64,000 bases of DNA from Kaistia sp. 32K (lineage in GTDB: Bacteria; Pseudomonadota; Alphaproteobacteria; Rhizobiales; Kaistiaceae), in contig NZ_AP024269.1 in the NCBI RefSeq assembly GCF_016629525.1, positions 620,001-684,000 on the forward strand, written 5' to 3'. This document shows, piece by piece, positions 1 to 7,677 of this stretch. The notes under the pieces were generated by a model. That model was not told where the DNA came from, did not search any database, and was given only the letters and a program-made list of their open reading frames with translations. The position numbers and the translations under genes were made by a program. How positions within the stretch are numbered: the stretch's first letter is position 1; the number at the start of each line of letters is the position of its first letter.

Positions 1-2
1 TC

Positions 3-755
3 GTGCTGATGAGCGACGATCTCGACCCGCAATCGACCTGGTATGGCGGCGAGCTGGTCGTCGACGGCGCCAAGATCACGCCGCTGCTCGATGCGGCGCT
101 TTCCGATCGCTACCAGTATCCGAAGGCCGCGTATCAGACGGTCAAGCTGCCGAAGGGGCTGAAGCTGACGCCGGAGCTGCCGTCCGGCCCCGGCACGCTG
201 CACGCGATCCGCACCGAGCTTCCCGGCATCACGCTCGGCCACGAGACATTCGAGATCGAGGCGGCGAACGACTGGCAGACCCTGTTCGAGCGGCACGGCC
301 TCTGCTTCGTCACCGTCGTCGAGCGGCACGGCAAGTCGGCCGGTAATGTCGCGCATGGCGTCCTGTCGAATTTCAGCCTGCTGCGCGGCGCCGTCGCCTC
401 GTCGGTCGGCCATGACAGCCACAACATCATCGTCGCCGGCACCAACGAGCCGGACATGCAACTGGCGCTCGACACGGTCGCCGAAACCCAGGGCGGCGTC
501 TGCGTCGTCGCCGACGGCAAGGTGCTGGCGAAGATCGACCTGCCGATCGCCGGCCTGCTTTCGGACAAGCGTGTCACCGAAGTGGCCGAGGAGACGCGGG
601 CGCTGAAGGTCGAGTGGGAGAAGGCCGGCTGCTCGATCCCCTATATGGGCTTCAACCTGATCCCGCTCTCGGTCATCCCGGAGATCCGCATCACCGACAA
701 GGGCCTGGTGCTGGTGCCGGAAATGGCGATCCAGACGATGTTCGAGCCGGCCTGA
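3..755 (+). CDS. ade: Adenine deaminase, C-terminal part (cut by window edge)
   Basis: The reading frame is already open at the left edge, so only the last 250 residues are visible. They match the C-terminal region of the Ade-type adenine deaminases (adenine to hypoxanthine plus ammonia; purine salvage, cytosol): the conserved 'VGHDSHNI' and '[10 protein letters not shown]' segments lie near the middle, followed by '[13 protein letters not shown]' and 'LPIAGLLSD'. The metal-binding amidohydrolase core lies upstream of the window and cannot be checked. The gene ends in TGA and is followed 10 bases later by a strong hairpin terminator. The family call is confident; substrate specificity cannot be tested on this fragment. 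Confidence 0.9.
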   Translation: MLMSDDLDPQSTWYGGELVVDGAKITPLLDAALSDRYQYPKAAYQTVKLPKGLKLTPELPSGPGTLHAIRTELPGITLGHETFEIEAANDWQTLFERHGLCFVTVVERHGKSAGNVAHGVLSNFSLLRGAVASSVGHDSHNIIVAGTNEPDMQLALDTVAETQGGVCVVADGKVLAKIDLPIAGLLSDKRVTEVAEETRALKVEWEKAGCSIPYMGFNLIPLSVIPEIRITDKGLVLVPEMAIQTMFEPA

Positions 756-764
756 GGCCAAACG

Positions 765-797
765 AAAACGCCCCGGCACGCGGTGCCGGGGCGTTTT
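765..797. terminator. Bidirectional intrinsic terminator
   Basis: A perfect 15-bp stem (765-779 with 783-797) closes a 3-nt loop, with AAAA at the left base and TTTT at the right base. It can end the adenine deaminase transcript on the plus strand and the peptide array transcript arriving on the minus strand. Confidence 0.9.
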
Positions 798-861
798 ATC
801 CGGTTCGCCCGTCCGGGATGTCGGAGGACATCCTTTCAGGGAGCGATCCCGCTTCGCGAGC

Positions 862-963
862 CTAGCCCACCGGGACGGGATGGCTGGTCGCCGGCGCCGC
901 AGCGATGCGGTCGAGCTTCTCGCGCTTGGCGAGGACAGGCGTTTCGTAGGTCTTCTTGGCCAT
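862..963 (-). CDS. Putative RiPP precursor-like peptide, copy 1
   Basis: A 33-residue peptide, last of six tandem minus-strand copies. It starts MAKKTYETPVL, continues AKREKLDRIAA, and ends in the variable tail APATSHPVPVG. A good ribosome site (AAGGAG, 7 nt before ATG) supports translation. The Y-x-x-P-x-L motif at residues 6-11 is the leader motif recognised by RRE domains in lasso peptide systems; the tail would be the core. This copy is the only one starting M-A rather than M-T. No maturation enzyme is visible nearby, so the RiPP assignment is an inference. The 18-bp inverted repeat at about 817-834 and the terminator at 765-797 lie downstream. Confidence 0.65.
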   Translation of the reverse strand: MAKKTYETPVLAKREKLDRIAAAPATSHPVPVG

Positions 964-1073
964 GGTCGTTCTCCTTGCGGGCCTGCCCAGAAGCTCTCGG
1001 GCCTCCGGGCCTGGCGCTCATTTCAATGGATGGTGGCGTTCGAAATCGCCGGCAGGGACGCCGGCGACGGCGA

Positions 1074-1181
1074 CTAGGGCGGCGGCGGGCTCACGGGACG
1101 CGAGCCGGCGGCCCCGGCTGCGATGCGGTCGAGCTTCTCGCGCTTGACGAGAGCAGGCGCCTCGTAGGTCTTCTTGGTCAT
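1074..1181 (-). CDS. Putative RiPP precursor-like peptide, copy 2
   Basis: A 35-residue peptide with the conserved N-terminal half (MTKKTYEAPAL then VKREKLDRIAA) and the variable tail GAAGSRPVSPPPP, rich in proline. A GAAGGA ribosome site lies upstream of the ATG. It is separated from copy 1 by a 110-base spacer containing a GC hairpin at 1047-1066. Identity with the other copies in residues 1-22, against divergence after them, is the leader/core pattern of precursor peptides. No function is proven. Confidence 0.65.
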   Translation of the reverse strand: MTKKTYEAPALVKREKLDRIAAGAAGSRPVSPPPP

Positions 1182-1287
1182 CGGAGATGTCCTTCAGGCT
1201 AGCCCCGATGCTCCTGGCATGCGGGCATGGCGTTGCTTCAACCGATAGTCAGGGGCCAGTCCGCCGGCAGAAACGCCGGCGCGGCCT

Positions 1288-1383
1288 TCAACGGAGCGGA
1301 CGCGAGCCGACGGGCTCGGCAGCGATGCGGTCGAGCTTCTCGCGCTTGACGAGAGCGGGCGCTTCGTAAGGCTTCTTGGTCAT
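1288..1383 (-). CDS. Putative RiPP precursor-like peptide, copy 3
   Basis: A 31-residue peptide, the shortest copy: MTKKPYEAPAL, VKREKLDRIAA, then the tail EPVGSRPLR. T5 is replaced by P in an otherwise fixed N-terminal half, while the Y-x-x-P-x-L motif is kept. The tail shares GSRP with copies 2 and 4. The 3' hairpin at 1262-1281 follows the stop codon within about 10 bases. The conserved leader-like half supports a real gene; the product's processing is unknown. Confidence 0.62.
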   Translation of the reverse strand: MTKKPYEAPALVKREKLDRIAAEPVGSRPLR

Positions 1384-1493
1384 GGCAGTTTCCCATTCGC
1401 GCCAGCCCCGATGCCTTCCAGCATCCGGGCCGGGCGCTCATTTCAATGGATCGCGGTGTTCGCTACCGCCGGCAGAAACGCCGGCGACGGCCA

Positions 1494-1592
1494 TCAGGTG
1501 ACGTTCGGACGCGAACCGATGCTCGCCGCGGCGATGCGGTCGAGCTTCTCGCGCTTGACGAGGACGGGTGCTTCGTAGGTCTTCTTGGTCAT
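1494..1592 (-). CDS. Putative RiPP precursor-like peptide, copy 4
   Basis: A 32-residue peptide: MTKKTYEAPVL, VKREKLDRIAA, tail ASIGSRPNVT. Its first 22 residues are identical to those of copy 5, so these two look like the most recent duplicates. The hairpin at 1467-1486 follows the stop codon. The tail has no Cys, no aromatic residue and no acidic residue that could close a lasso ring, so if it is modified the chemistry is something else. Confidence 0.65.
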   Translation of the reverse strand: MTKKTYEAPVLVKREKLDRIAAASIGSRPNVT

Positions 1593-1697
1593 GGTATTCC
1601 CCCAGCCGCCAAGCCCGTGCATCGTCGCGCGGGGTATGGCGTCCATTTCAATGCATTGTGGTGTCAGAGACCGCCGGCAGAAACGCCGGCGACGGCA

Positions 1698-1796
1698 TCA
1701 GACGGGCTTCTGGCCCGAGACGACGGAGTTCGCGGCGATGCGGTCGAGCTTCTCGCGCTTGACGAGGACGGGCGCTTCGTAGGTCTTCTTGGTCAT
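1698..1796 (-). CDS. Putative RiPP precursor-like peptide, copy 5
   Basis: A 32-residue peptide: MTKKTYEAPVL, VKREKLDRIAA, tail NSVVSGQKPV. The conserved half is identical to copy 4 while the tail differs almost completely. It is followed by the hairpin at 1672-1691. The tail carries V-S-G, also seen in copy 6. Real-gene status rests on the six-fold conservation of frame, start, leader-like half and spacing, not on any known homologue of the tail. Confidence 0.65.
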   Translation of the reverse strand: MTKKTYEAPVLVKREKLDRIAANSVVSGQKPV

Positions 1797-1906
1797 GGCA
1801 GATTTCCCATTCACGCCAGCCCCGATGCGCTCTGGCATCGGGCATGGCGCTCATTGCAACGGATGGTGGTGTACGGGATCGCCGGCGGGGACGCCGGCGA
1901 CGGCCA

Positions 1907-2014
1907 TCACTCGGGCGGACGGACGGCACCCGAGACGGGCGGCAGCGTGGCCGCGATGCGATCAAGCTTCTCGCGCTTGTTGAGAACAGGCGCTTCGTAA
2001 AGACGCTTTGTCAT
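1907..2014 (-). CDS. Putative RiPP precursor-like peptide, copy 6 (promoter-proximal)
   Basis: A 35-residue peptide, first in the transcription direction and the most diverged: MTKRLYEAPVL, NKREKLDRIAA, tail TLPPVSGAVRPPE. A G-rich ribosome site (GGGGGG, 4 nt before ATG) precedes it. The 175 bases between it and the upstream FGGY kinase gene are AT-richer than the surroundings and probably hold the array promoter, although I cannot assign -35/-10 boxes with confidence. The hairpin at 1880-1899 follows the stop codon. Confidence 0.62.
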   Translation of the reverse strand: MTKRLYEAPVLNKREKLDRIAATLPPVSGAVRPPE

Positions 2015-2189
2015 TTAGCCCCCTATGCGTGACGTAGCGTCTTTTCGTTCCAGCTTTATTGGCGCTCCGCAATGGGATCCTAAGGTAACCAGATCGTTCG
2101 ACACAGATTTGAAATATCCGTTGCGTGGAAGTCGCACACGCTAACAATCCGCAGGTTGCAGACTATACATGAGACATCTTGGGGTTGCT

Positions 2190-3824
2190 TCAGAGCGCCG
2201 AGGTGACCAGCTCGCGCGCGGCGCGGTCGGCTTCCTGCAGGGCCAGGAAGACGCGATATTTGGCGTCGTGGATTCGCGCTGTCGCGCCGCCGGTCGGCTT
2301 CTGCTCGGCGCAGAGGCGCGACATCCGGTCGATCGCCGCGCCGGTGTCCGGATAGGCGCCGGCCGCCACCGCGCCGAGGATGGCAGCACCCAGCAGCACC
2401 GGCTCGGCCGTCTCGGGAATGGCGATGGTGAGGCCGGTGGCGTCCGCCATGATCTGGCGGACGAGCGGGCTCTGTCCGGCGCCGCCGGAAACGACGATCG
2501 TGTCGAGCTCGGCGCCCTGTTCGGCCACCGCCGCCACGATCTGCCGCGCGCCATAGCCGAGGCCGCATAGACCAGCGAGATAGAGCCGCGCCAGGCTGTC
2601 GAGATCCTCGTCCATATCGAGCCCGGCGATCACGGCGCGGGCGTCCGGATTGGCGTTGGGCGATCGGTTGCCCAGGAATTCCGGCACGACCTGGAGGGTC
2701 GCGGCGAGGCGGGCGAGCGCTTCCGGCGTCGAGGCCAGCGCGCCGACGCGCGCCTCTAGATAGGCGAGCACCGACTTGCCTTCGGCCTTCGCCTTGGCGG
2801 TCGCCTCGGCATGGGCCGGGTGCAGCTTGACCAGATGATCGATCGCAGCACCGGCCGCAGACTGGCCGCCCTCGTTAAGCCAGAAGCCCGGCAGCATGGC
2901 CGAGAAATAGGGTCCCCAGACGCCGGGCACGAAGCGCGGCTCGACCGTCGTCGTCATGGCGCAGGCCGAGGTGCCGAAGATATAGGCCATCTGGCGCTTG
3001 GCGTCGGTCGTCCGGTTCGCCGTGTCGCGCGCGCCGATCGAGCCGACGCCGCCGGCATGCGCATCGATCAGCGCCGCGCCGACCGGGATGCCGGCCTTGA
3101 GGCCGAGTTCGTCAGCGGCCGCCTGCGTCAGGCCGCGGCCGAGCGGCGTGCCGGGATCGACGACGTTCGTGCCGATGCGGGCAAAGCCTTCGTCGGCGAG
3201 CGCGCCGAGGCCGATTTGGCGGAAATAGCTCTCGTCCCAGCGCTTCTCATGCGCGAGATAGGTCCATTTGCAGGTGACGGTGCAGACGGAACGGTCGAGG
3301 CTGCCGGTGGCGCGATAGGTGAGCCAGTCGGAGAGGTCGAAGAAATGCTTCGCCTTGGCGAAGCTTTCGGGCAGGTTTTCCGAAAGCCAGAGCAGCTTTG
3401 GCGTCTCCATCTCGGGCGAGATGACGCCGCCGACATAGGCGAGAACGGCGTGCTTCGTCGCGTTGATCCGGCGCGTCTGCTCGGTGGCGCGGTGGTCCAT
3501 CCAGACGATGATGTTGCGCGCGGGATCGCCGGAGTGGCTGACGGTGACGGGCTTGTCCTCGGCGTCGATCAGCACCAGCGAGCAGGTGGCGTCGAAGCCG
3601 ATGCCGGCGACGGCGTCCGGCGCGACCTTCGATGCCGCCATCGCCTCGCGGACCGAGGCGACGATCGCCTGCCAGATGTTCTCCGACGACTGCTCGACGA
3701 CGTCGCCGGGCTCGTGCCAGAGCGTGATCTCGCGCTTGGCCGAGGCCTTCAGCACGCCGTCCGCGTCGAACACGCCGGCGCGCGCGCTGCCGGTACCGAC
3801 ATCGATGCCGATGAAGAAGCTCAT
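2190..3824 (-). CDS. FGGY-family carbohydrate kinase (ribulokinase-like)
   Basis: A 544-residue, full-length FGGY kinase that phosphorylates a sugar or polyol-derived ketose with ATP in the cytosol. The N-terminal domain has the phosphate-binding 'IGIDVGTGS' (5-13) and 'WMDHRA' (108-113, typical of the D-ribulokinase branch). The catalytic base is probably D254 in 'LIDAHAG', and 'GTSACAM' follows at 284-290. The C-terminal half carries the 'GGAGQSPLVRQIMAD' ATP-binding segment. It lies 21 bases downstream of a zinc dehydrogenase gene on the same strand, so oxidation of a polyol to a ketose followed by its phosphorylation is the likely pair of steps. The exact substrate (D-ribulose, erythrulose or another) is not determined. 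Confidence 0.88.
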   Translation of the reverse strand: MSFFIGIDVGTGSARAGVFDADGVLKASAKREITLWHEPGDVVEQSSENIWQAIVASVREAMAASKVAPDAVAGIGFDATCSLVLIDAEDKPVTVSHSGDPARNIIVWMDHRATEQTRRINATKHAVLAYVGGVISPEMETPKLLWLSENLPESFAKAKHFFDLSDWLTYRATGSLDRSVCTVTCKWTYLAHEKRWDESYFRQIGLGALADEGFARIGTNVVDPGTPLGRGLTQAAADELGLKAGIPVGAALIDAHAGGVGSIGARDTANRTTDAKRQMAYIFGTSACAMTTTVEPRFVPGVWGPYFSAMLPGFWLNEGGQSAAGAAIDHLVKLHPAHAEATAKAKAEGKSVLAYLEARVGALASTPEALARLAATLQVVPEFLGNRSPNANPDARAVIAGLDMDEDLDSLARLYLAGLCGLGYGARQIVAAVAEQGAELDTIVVSGGAGQSPLVRQIMADATGLTIAIPETAEPVLLGAAILGAVAAGAYPDTGAAIDRMSRLCAEQKPTGGATARIHDAKYRVFLALQEADRAARELVTSAL

Positions 3825-3845
3825 GAGGACATTCCCGTTTCGCTG

Positions 3846-4943
3846 TCAGCCGGCGGCGTCGGCGCCATAGCCCGGCCGCAGCAGCACCTTGATGGACTCA
3901 AGTCCATAGGCCTTGTCGATGGCCGTGGTCCAGTCCTTGAGGCCGTAGTGATGCGTGACGATGCCCTTCGAAGTGACGAGGCCGCGCTGCAGGAGATCGA
4001 TGGCGATCGGATAGCAATAGGGCGCGAGATGCGCGCCGCGGATGTCGAGCTCCTTGCGGTCGCCGATGATCGACCAGTCGGCCGTCGTCTCGGCGCCGAA
4101 GACGGAGAATTCGACGAAACGGCCGAGCTTGCGGATCATCTCCAGGCCCTGCGTCACGCCGGCCGGCACGCCCGTCGTCTCGATATAGACGTCGCAGCCA
4201 TAGCCGTCGGTCAGGCCGCGCACCACCTCGATCGCGTCCTCTTCGCGCGGGTTGATCACCACGTCCGCCCCGAAGGATTTCGCCAGCGCCAGCCGCTCCG
4301 GCACGAGGTCGACGACGACCAGCTTCTTCGGCGTCTTCAGATGCGCGACTTGCGTCATGAACAGGCCGAGCGGGCCGGCGCCGGCGATCACCACGACGTC
4401 GTCCAACTGGATGTCGCCGCGATTGACCGTGTGGATGGCGCAGGAGAGCGGCTCGATGATCGCGGCGTCCTCGAGCGAGATTTCTTCCGGGATCTTGTGC
4501 ACGCGCGCCGTTTCGGGAATGCGCATGTATTCGGCCATGCCACCGTCGGCGACCTGGCGCTGGAAGCCGAAGATATTGTGGATCTCGCACATCCAGTACT
4601 GGCCCGAGCGGCAGTAGCGGCACTTGTCGCAGGGCACGATCTGCTCGGCGATGACGCGGTCGCCGACCTCGACGCCGAAATGCTCGGCCGCTTCCTCGCC
4701 GATCTCCTCGACGCGGCCGAAGAATTCGTGGCCCGGGATCACCGGCGGCTTCACGTAAGGGTTCTGGCCGCCCCAGAACATGTTGGCGCCGGACCAGCAC
4801 TTGCAGTCGCTGGCGCAGATGCCGCAGGCGTCGATCTTCAGCACCAGCTCGCGCCGGCGCGGCTCCGGCTTGCCGACCGCCTCGACGCGATAGTCCTTCG
4901 GGCCGTGGCAGACGATCGCCGTCATGGTGCGGGCTTGGTACAT
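3846..4943 (-). CDS. Zinc-dependent polyol dehydrogenase (erythritol/L-threitol dehydrogenase-like)
   Basis: A medium-chain, zinc-dependent dehydrogenase of 365 residues. The start at 4943 is chosen because GGAGAGG precedes it; longer open frame upstream runs into a palindromic repeat. Catalytic zinc ligands are C40 and H72-E73 with E165; the structural zinc is bound by C105, C108, C111 and C119. The NAD-binding 'GAGPLG' is at 188-193, and D212-D214 region 'VVDLVPE' suggests NAD(H). The 'CGICASDCKCWSG' and 'PPVIPGHEF' blocks resemble the EltD-type erythritol/L-threitol dehydrogenases, which is my recollection of the family rather than a search. It is in an operon with the FGGY kinase and downstream of a LacI regulator gene. 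Confidence 0.85.
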   Translation of the reverse strand: MYQARTMTAIVCHGPKDYRVEAVGKPEPRRRELVLKIDACGICASDCKCWSGANMFWGGQNPYVKPPVIPGHEFFGRVEEIGEEAAEHFGVEVGDRVIAEQIVPCDKCRYCRSGQYWMCEIHNIFGFQRQVADGGMAEYMRIPETARVHKIPEEISLEDAAIIEPLSCAIHTVNRGDIQLDDVVVIAGAGPLGLFMTQVAHLKTPKKLVVVDLVPERLALAKSFGADVVINPREEDAIEVVRGLTDGYGCDVYIETTGVPAGVTQGLEMIRKLGRFVEFSVFGAETTADWSIIGDRKELDIRGAHLAPYCYPIAIDLLQRGLVTSKGIVTHHYGLKDWTTAIDKAYGLESIKVLLRPGYGADAAG

Positions 4944-5130
4944 GGAGGCCTCTCCAGGGATCCGGGCGACGCTCACGCGGAACGCGCCCTCGTGTTGGAA
5001 CTGGCCCGCGAGGATAGGGACAGTTCGCACCCCGCGCCAATCCCGAAACGGCGCCGGACTGATACGGATTTGACCGGGTGGTGATGGCGGCGACGCCGGC
5101 GGGAGGGGCGATGCCGGCGCACCACGCTCA

Positions 5131-5171
5131 CCGTCATCCCGGGCTTGACCCGGGATCCATGCAGCCGGGTT
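5131..5171. repeat. Palindromic REP-type element
   Basis: An extragenic copy of the CGTCATCCCGGG-CTTGA-CCCGGGATCCATGCAG palindrome found many times in this window. It lies between the dehydrogenase and the LacI regulator, so read-through of the upstream frame would translate repeat DNA; this argues for the shorter dehydrogenase start. Confidence 0.8.
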
Positions 5172-5228
5172 GTCGGGCGGGTAGGGAGAGGCTCGGCCTA
5201 AGCGCGACAAACCCAATCCAGCCAGGCC

Positions 5229-6248
5229 TCACACCTCCGGAATATTCTCCTTGAAGATCGCCTGCAGCCGTGTCGCCGGGCCGGTCGGGTTCGCCTCGCC
5301 GCGGGCGGCGCGGGCCAGCCGGTCGACCGCCTCGCGCGCCTCGACACGCGGGTTCTGGTCGATCGCCGCGTCCATCACGCCGGAGATCAGGAAGCGGCGC
5401 GTGTGCTCGGTCAGCTCGTGGCCGATGAAGACGACCGATTTCTCGCGCCGCGCCTCCTGCAGCGCGCGGGCGATGCCGCGGTTTCCCGCGCCGATATTGT
5501 AGATGCCGGCGAGATCGGGGTGGCGGGCGAGCAGCGCCGCCGCCTCCTGATAGGCGCGCTCGCTGTCGTCGCGGATCTCGCGCAGCTCGACGATCGAGAG
5601 GCCGGGATAATCCTCGCTCAGCATGTGGCGGAAGCCCATCTCGCGCTCCTCGTGGCCGCGATAGGAGAGCGAGCCGGCGAACAGCGCGACCTTGGCCGTC
5701 TCCGCCTTCAGGAAGCGGCCGAGCAGATAGCCGGCGAGGCGGCCGGCGGCGCGGTTGTCGATGCCGACATAGCCGACGCGCGGCACGTGGCTGATGTCGG
5801 AGACCAGCGTCATCACCGGCACGCCGGAATCGGCGAGCGCGCGGATCGCCTCGCGCACCACCGGATGATCGAGCCCGATCAGCGCCACGCCCTGGCTTTT
5901 TCCGCGCAGCGCCTCGAGCTTTTCCGCCAACAGCACCGGCTCGAAGCCCTCGATCGAATGCAGGCGCAGGTTCACGTCCGGCCGTGCCACGGCGGTGTCG
6001 GCGAAGCGGGCGGCGAGATTGTTGATGAAGGTGTTGGTGCCGCCGGGCAGCACGATGTCGAGGTCGACGATATCGACCGGCGGGCGGGCGGCCTCGGCCG
6101 TCTCGAGGACGTAGCCGAGGCTGGCGGCGGCGGTAAGCACCTGCGCGCGGGTCCGTTCGCGCACGCCGTCGCGCTGGTTGAGGACGCGATCGACCGTGGC
6201 GGTCGAGACGCCCGCCACCCTGGCGATATCAACAAGTGTCGTCCGCAT
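5229..6248 (-). CDS. LacI-family transcriptional regulator
   Basis: A 339-residue repressor-type regulator. The helix-turn-helix is right at the N-terminus ('TLVDIARVAGVSTATVDRVLN', key residues 4-24, with the V-S-x-x-T-V recognition helix), followed by a periplasmic-binding-protein-like sensor domain from about residue 60. The ATG at 6248 is preferred over an upstream frame because it puts the HTH at residues 4-24 as in the family. The 'STATVDRVLN' recognition helix is the subtype that usually binds sugar-alcohol or inositol-like ligands; that is an inference. It is transcribed toward the dehydrogenase/kinase pair and is divergent from the Gfo/Idh gene, so it probably controls both sides. 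Confidence 0.88.
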   Translation of the reverse strand: MRTTLVDIARVAGVSTATVDRVLNQRDGVRERTRAQVLTAAASLGYVLETAEAARPPVDIVDLDIVLPGGTNTFINNLAARFADTAVARPDVNLRLHSIEGFEPVLLAEKLEALRGKSQGVALIGLDHPVVREAIRALADSGVPVMTLVSDISHVPRVGYVGIDNRAAGRLAGYLLGRFLKAETAKVALFAGSLSYRGHEEREMGFRHMLSEDYPGLSIVELREIRDDSERAYQEAAALLARHPDLAGIYNIGAGNRGIARALQEARREKSVVFIGHELTEHTRRFLISGVMDAAIDQNPRVEAREAVDRLARAARGEANPTGPATRLQAIFKENIPEV

Positions 6249-6568
6249 TCCGTCTGTCCGAGTCGTTTGGGCCGAGGAGGCTGCACCTAAGCCGATTGGG
6301 GTTCCCGCCGGAAGCGCCGCCGCGTCCCGATCGATGAAATGATGTAAAATGATGGTTCTGATGTCAATATCATCAGTTGACATCTGATCCGATCAATAAC
6401 AATCATCTGGCCGTCGGCGCCCTCGCGGTGTCGTCGGCGCGGTCGTCGTGGTTTCGGTCATCCCGGGAGGAGGGGGCCGGGACCGGTCGGCGACGGCCCG
6501 GCCGGCTTCCGGATGGCTAACGGGAGGTTAACGGCCGCGGCGCGCATTCAGGAACGGTGGAGGGAACC
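6249..6568. promoter_or_regulatory. Divergent control region with candidate operator
   Basis: 320 bases between the LacI gene and the Gfo/Idh gene. An 8-bp perfect inverted repeat GATGTCAA/TTGACATC lies at 6360-6367 and 6377-6384 (9-base spacer) in an AT-rich patch that also repeats ATGATG. This is a candidate operator for the adjacent LacI regulator. The rest is GC-rich and shows nothing recognisable. Confidence 0.45.
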
Positions 6569-7657
6569 ATGGCCGACACGAAGGGCTTCGCGCCCGATCC
6601 GGAAATCCGGGTCAACGACCTCCGGATCGGCGCCATCGGCGCCGGCATGATCATGGCCGAGTGCCATCTCGCCGCCTATCGCGAGGCCGGATTCCCGGTC
6701 GTGGCGATCGCCTCGCGCACCAAGGCGAACGCCGCCAAGGTGGCGACACGCTGGTCGATCCCGACCGTGCACGAAACGCCGGAAGCGCTGATCGAGGACG
6801 AGAACGTCGAGATCCTCGACATCGCCTTCCCGCCGGACCAGCAGCCGGGGCTGATCCGCCACGCGCTGAAGCAGAAGCATATCAAGGGGATACTGGCGCA
6901 GAAGCCGCTGGCGCTGACGCTCGACGAGGCGATTGCCCTCCGCGACGAGGTGAAGGCCGCCGGCAAGATCCTCTCCGTCAACCAGAACATGCGCTACGAC
7001 CAGTCGATGCGCGTTCTGAAGCAGATCCTCGATCGCGGCGAGCTCGGCACGCCTGTGATCGCGACGATCGACATGCACGCGATCCCGCACTGGCAGGGAT
7101 TTCTCGAAGACTACGACCGGCTGACGCTCGCCAACATGAGCGTGCATCACCTGGATGTACTTCGCTTCCTGTTCGGCGAGGTCGACGAGATCTATACCGC
7201 CGCCCGTCCCGATCCGCGCACGACCTTCGAGCACAAGGACGGCATCACCGCCTCGACGATCAAGTTCCAGTCCGGCGTCTTCGCCGTGTCGCTGGAGGAT
7301 GTCTGGTCCGGCCCGCGCGAGGAGGGCTTTGACTCGGACATCTACATCAGATGGCGGGTCGAGGGCACGGAGGGCGTCGCCCAAGGCACGATCGGCTGGC
7401 CGACCGGCGCCGCCTCGACGCTGACCTACGCCTCGAAGCGCACGACCGGCGGCAAGTGGGTGACGCCCGAGTGGGACACGATGTGGTTCCCGCACGCCTT
7501 CAAGGGCGTGATGGAGCAGCTGCAATACGCGGTGAAGACGGGCACCGAGCCGGCGCTCACCGTCGCCGACAATGTCCGCACCGTGGCGCTGATCGAGGCG
7601 GGCTACCGCTCGATGGCCGAGCGCCGCGCCGTCCGGCTTTCCGAAATCGCCATCTGA
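6569..7657 (+). CDS. Gfo/Idh/MocA-family oxidoreductase
   Basis: A 362-residue NAD(P)-dependent sugar or inositol-type dehydrogenase. The Rossmann motif 'GAIGAGMIMAECH' is at 21-33, the second beta-strand ends 'VVAIASR', and the C-terminal GFO-IDH-MocA domain carries 'MSVHHLDVLRFLFGE'. The catalytic E-K-P motif is Q-K-P here (111-113): the lysine is kept but the glutamate is replaced. The ATG at 6569 with GGTGGAGGG upstream is chosen over a GTG four codons earlier. It is followed after 20 bases by a TIM-barrel isomerase gene, a common pairing in inositol and rare-sugar catabolism. Substrate unknown. Confidence 0.88.
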   Translation: MADTKGFAPDPEIRVNDLRIGAIGAGMIMAECHLAAYREAGFPVVAIASRTKANAAKVATRWSIPTVHETPEALIEDENVEILDIAFPPDQQPGLIRHALKQKHIKGILAQKPLALTLDEAIALRDEVKAAGKILSVNQNMRYDQSMRVLKQILDRGELGTPVIATIDMHAIPHWQGFLEDYDRLTLANMSVHHLDVLRFLFGEVDEIYTAARPDPRTTFEHKDGITASTIKFQSGVFAVSLEDVWSGPREEGFDSDIYIRWRVEGTEGVAQGTIGWPTGAASTLTYASKRTTGGKWVTPEWDTMWFPHAFKGVMEQLQYAVKTGTEPALTVADNVRTVALIEAGYRSMAERRAVRLSEIAI

Positions 7658-7677
7658 AGTTCAGGGAGGAACTCATC

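Larger units (their letters stand above)
862..2014 (-). repeat. Six-unit tandem array of peptide genes with conserved spacers
   Basis: Start codons lie at 963, 1181, 1383, 1592, 1796 and 2014, giving a period of 202-218 bases. Each spacer repeats the same parts: a 20-base hairpin just after the stop (7-bp stem CGCCGGC/GCCGGCG, 6-nt loop) at 1047-1066, 1262-1281, 1467-1486, 1672-1691 and 1880-1899. Most spacers then carry a conserved block around CGCTCATTTCAATGGAT on the plus strand, which is weak or absent between copies 2 and 3. The unit of duplication is therefore gene plus 3' hairpin plus 5' leader. The hairpins lack a U-run, so they look more like transcript-stability or processing elements than full terminators. 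Confidence 0.85.

Noticed and set aside
862..2014. Classical lasso peptide cluster
   Set aside because: Only the leader motif fits. The tails lack the N-terminal Gly/Ser/Cys plus Asp/Glu at ring position 7-9, and no B or C enzyme is present in the window.
2811..5084. Very long plus-strand open frame (about 757 codons) opposite the kinase and dehydrogenase genes
   Set aside because: It is antisense to two well supported enzymes, is rich in Arg/Ala/Asp as expected of GC-rich shadow frames, and has no family motif or ribosome site.
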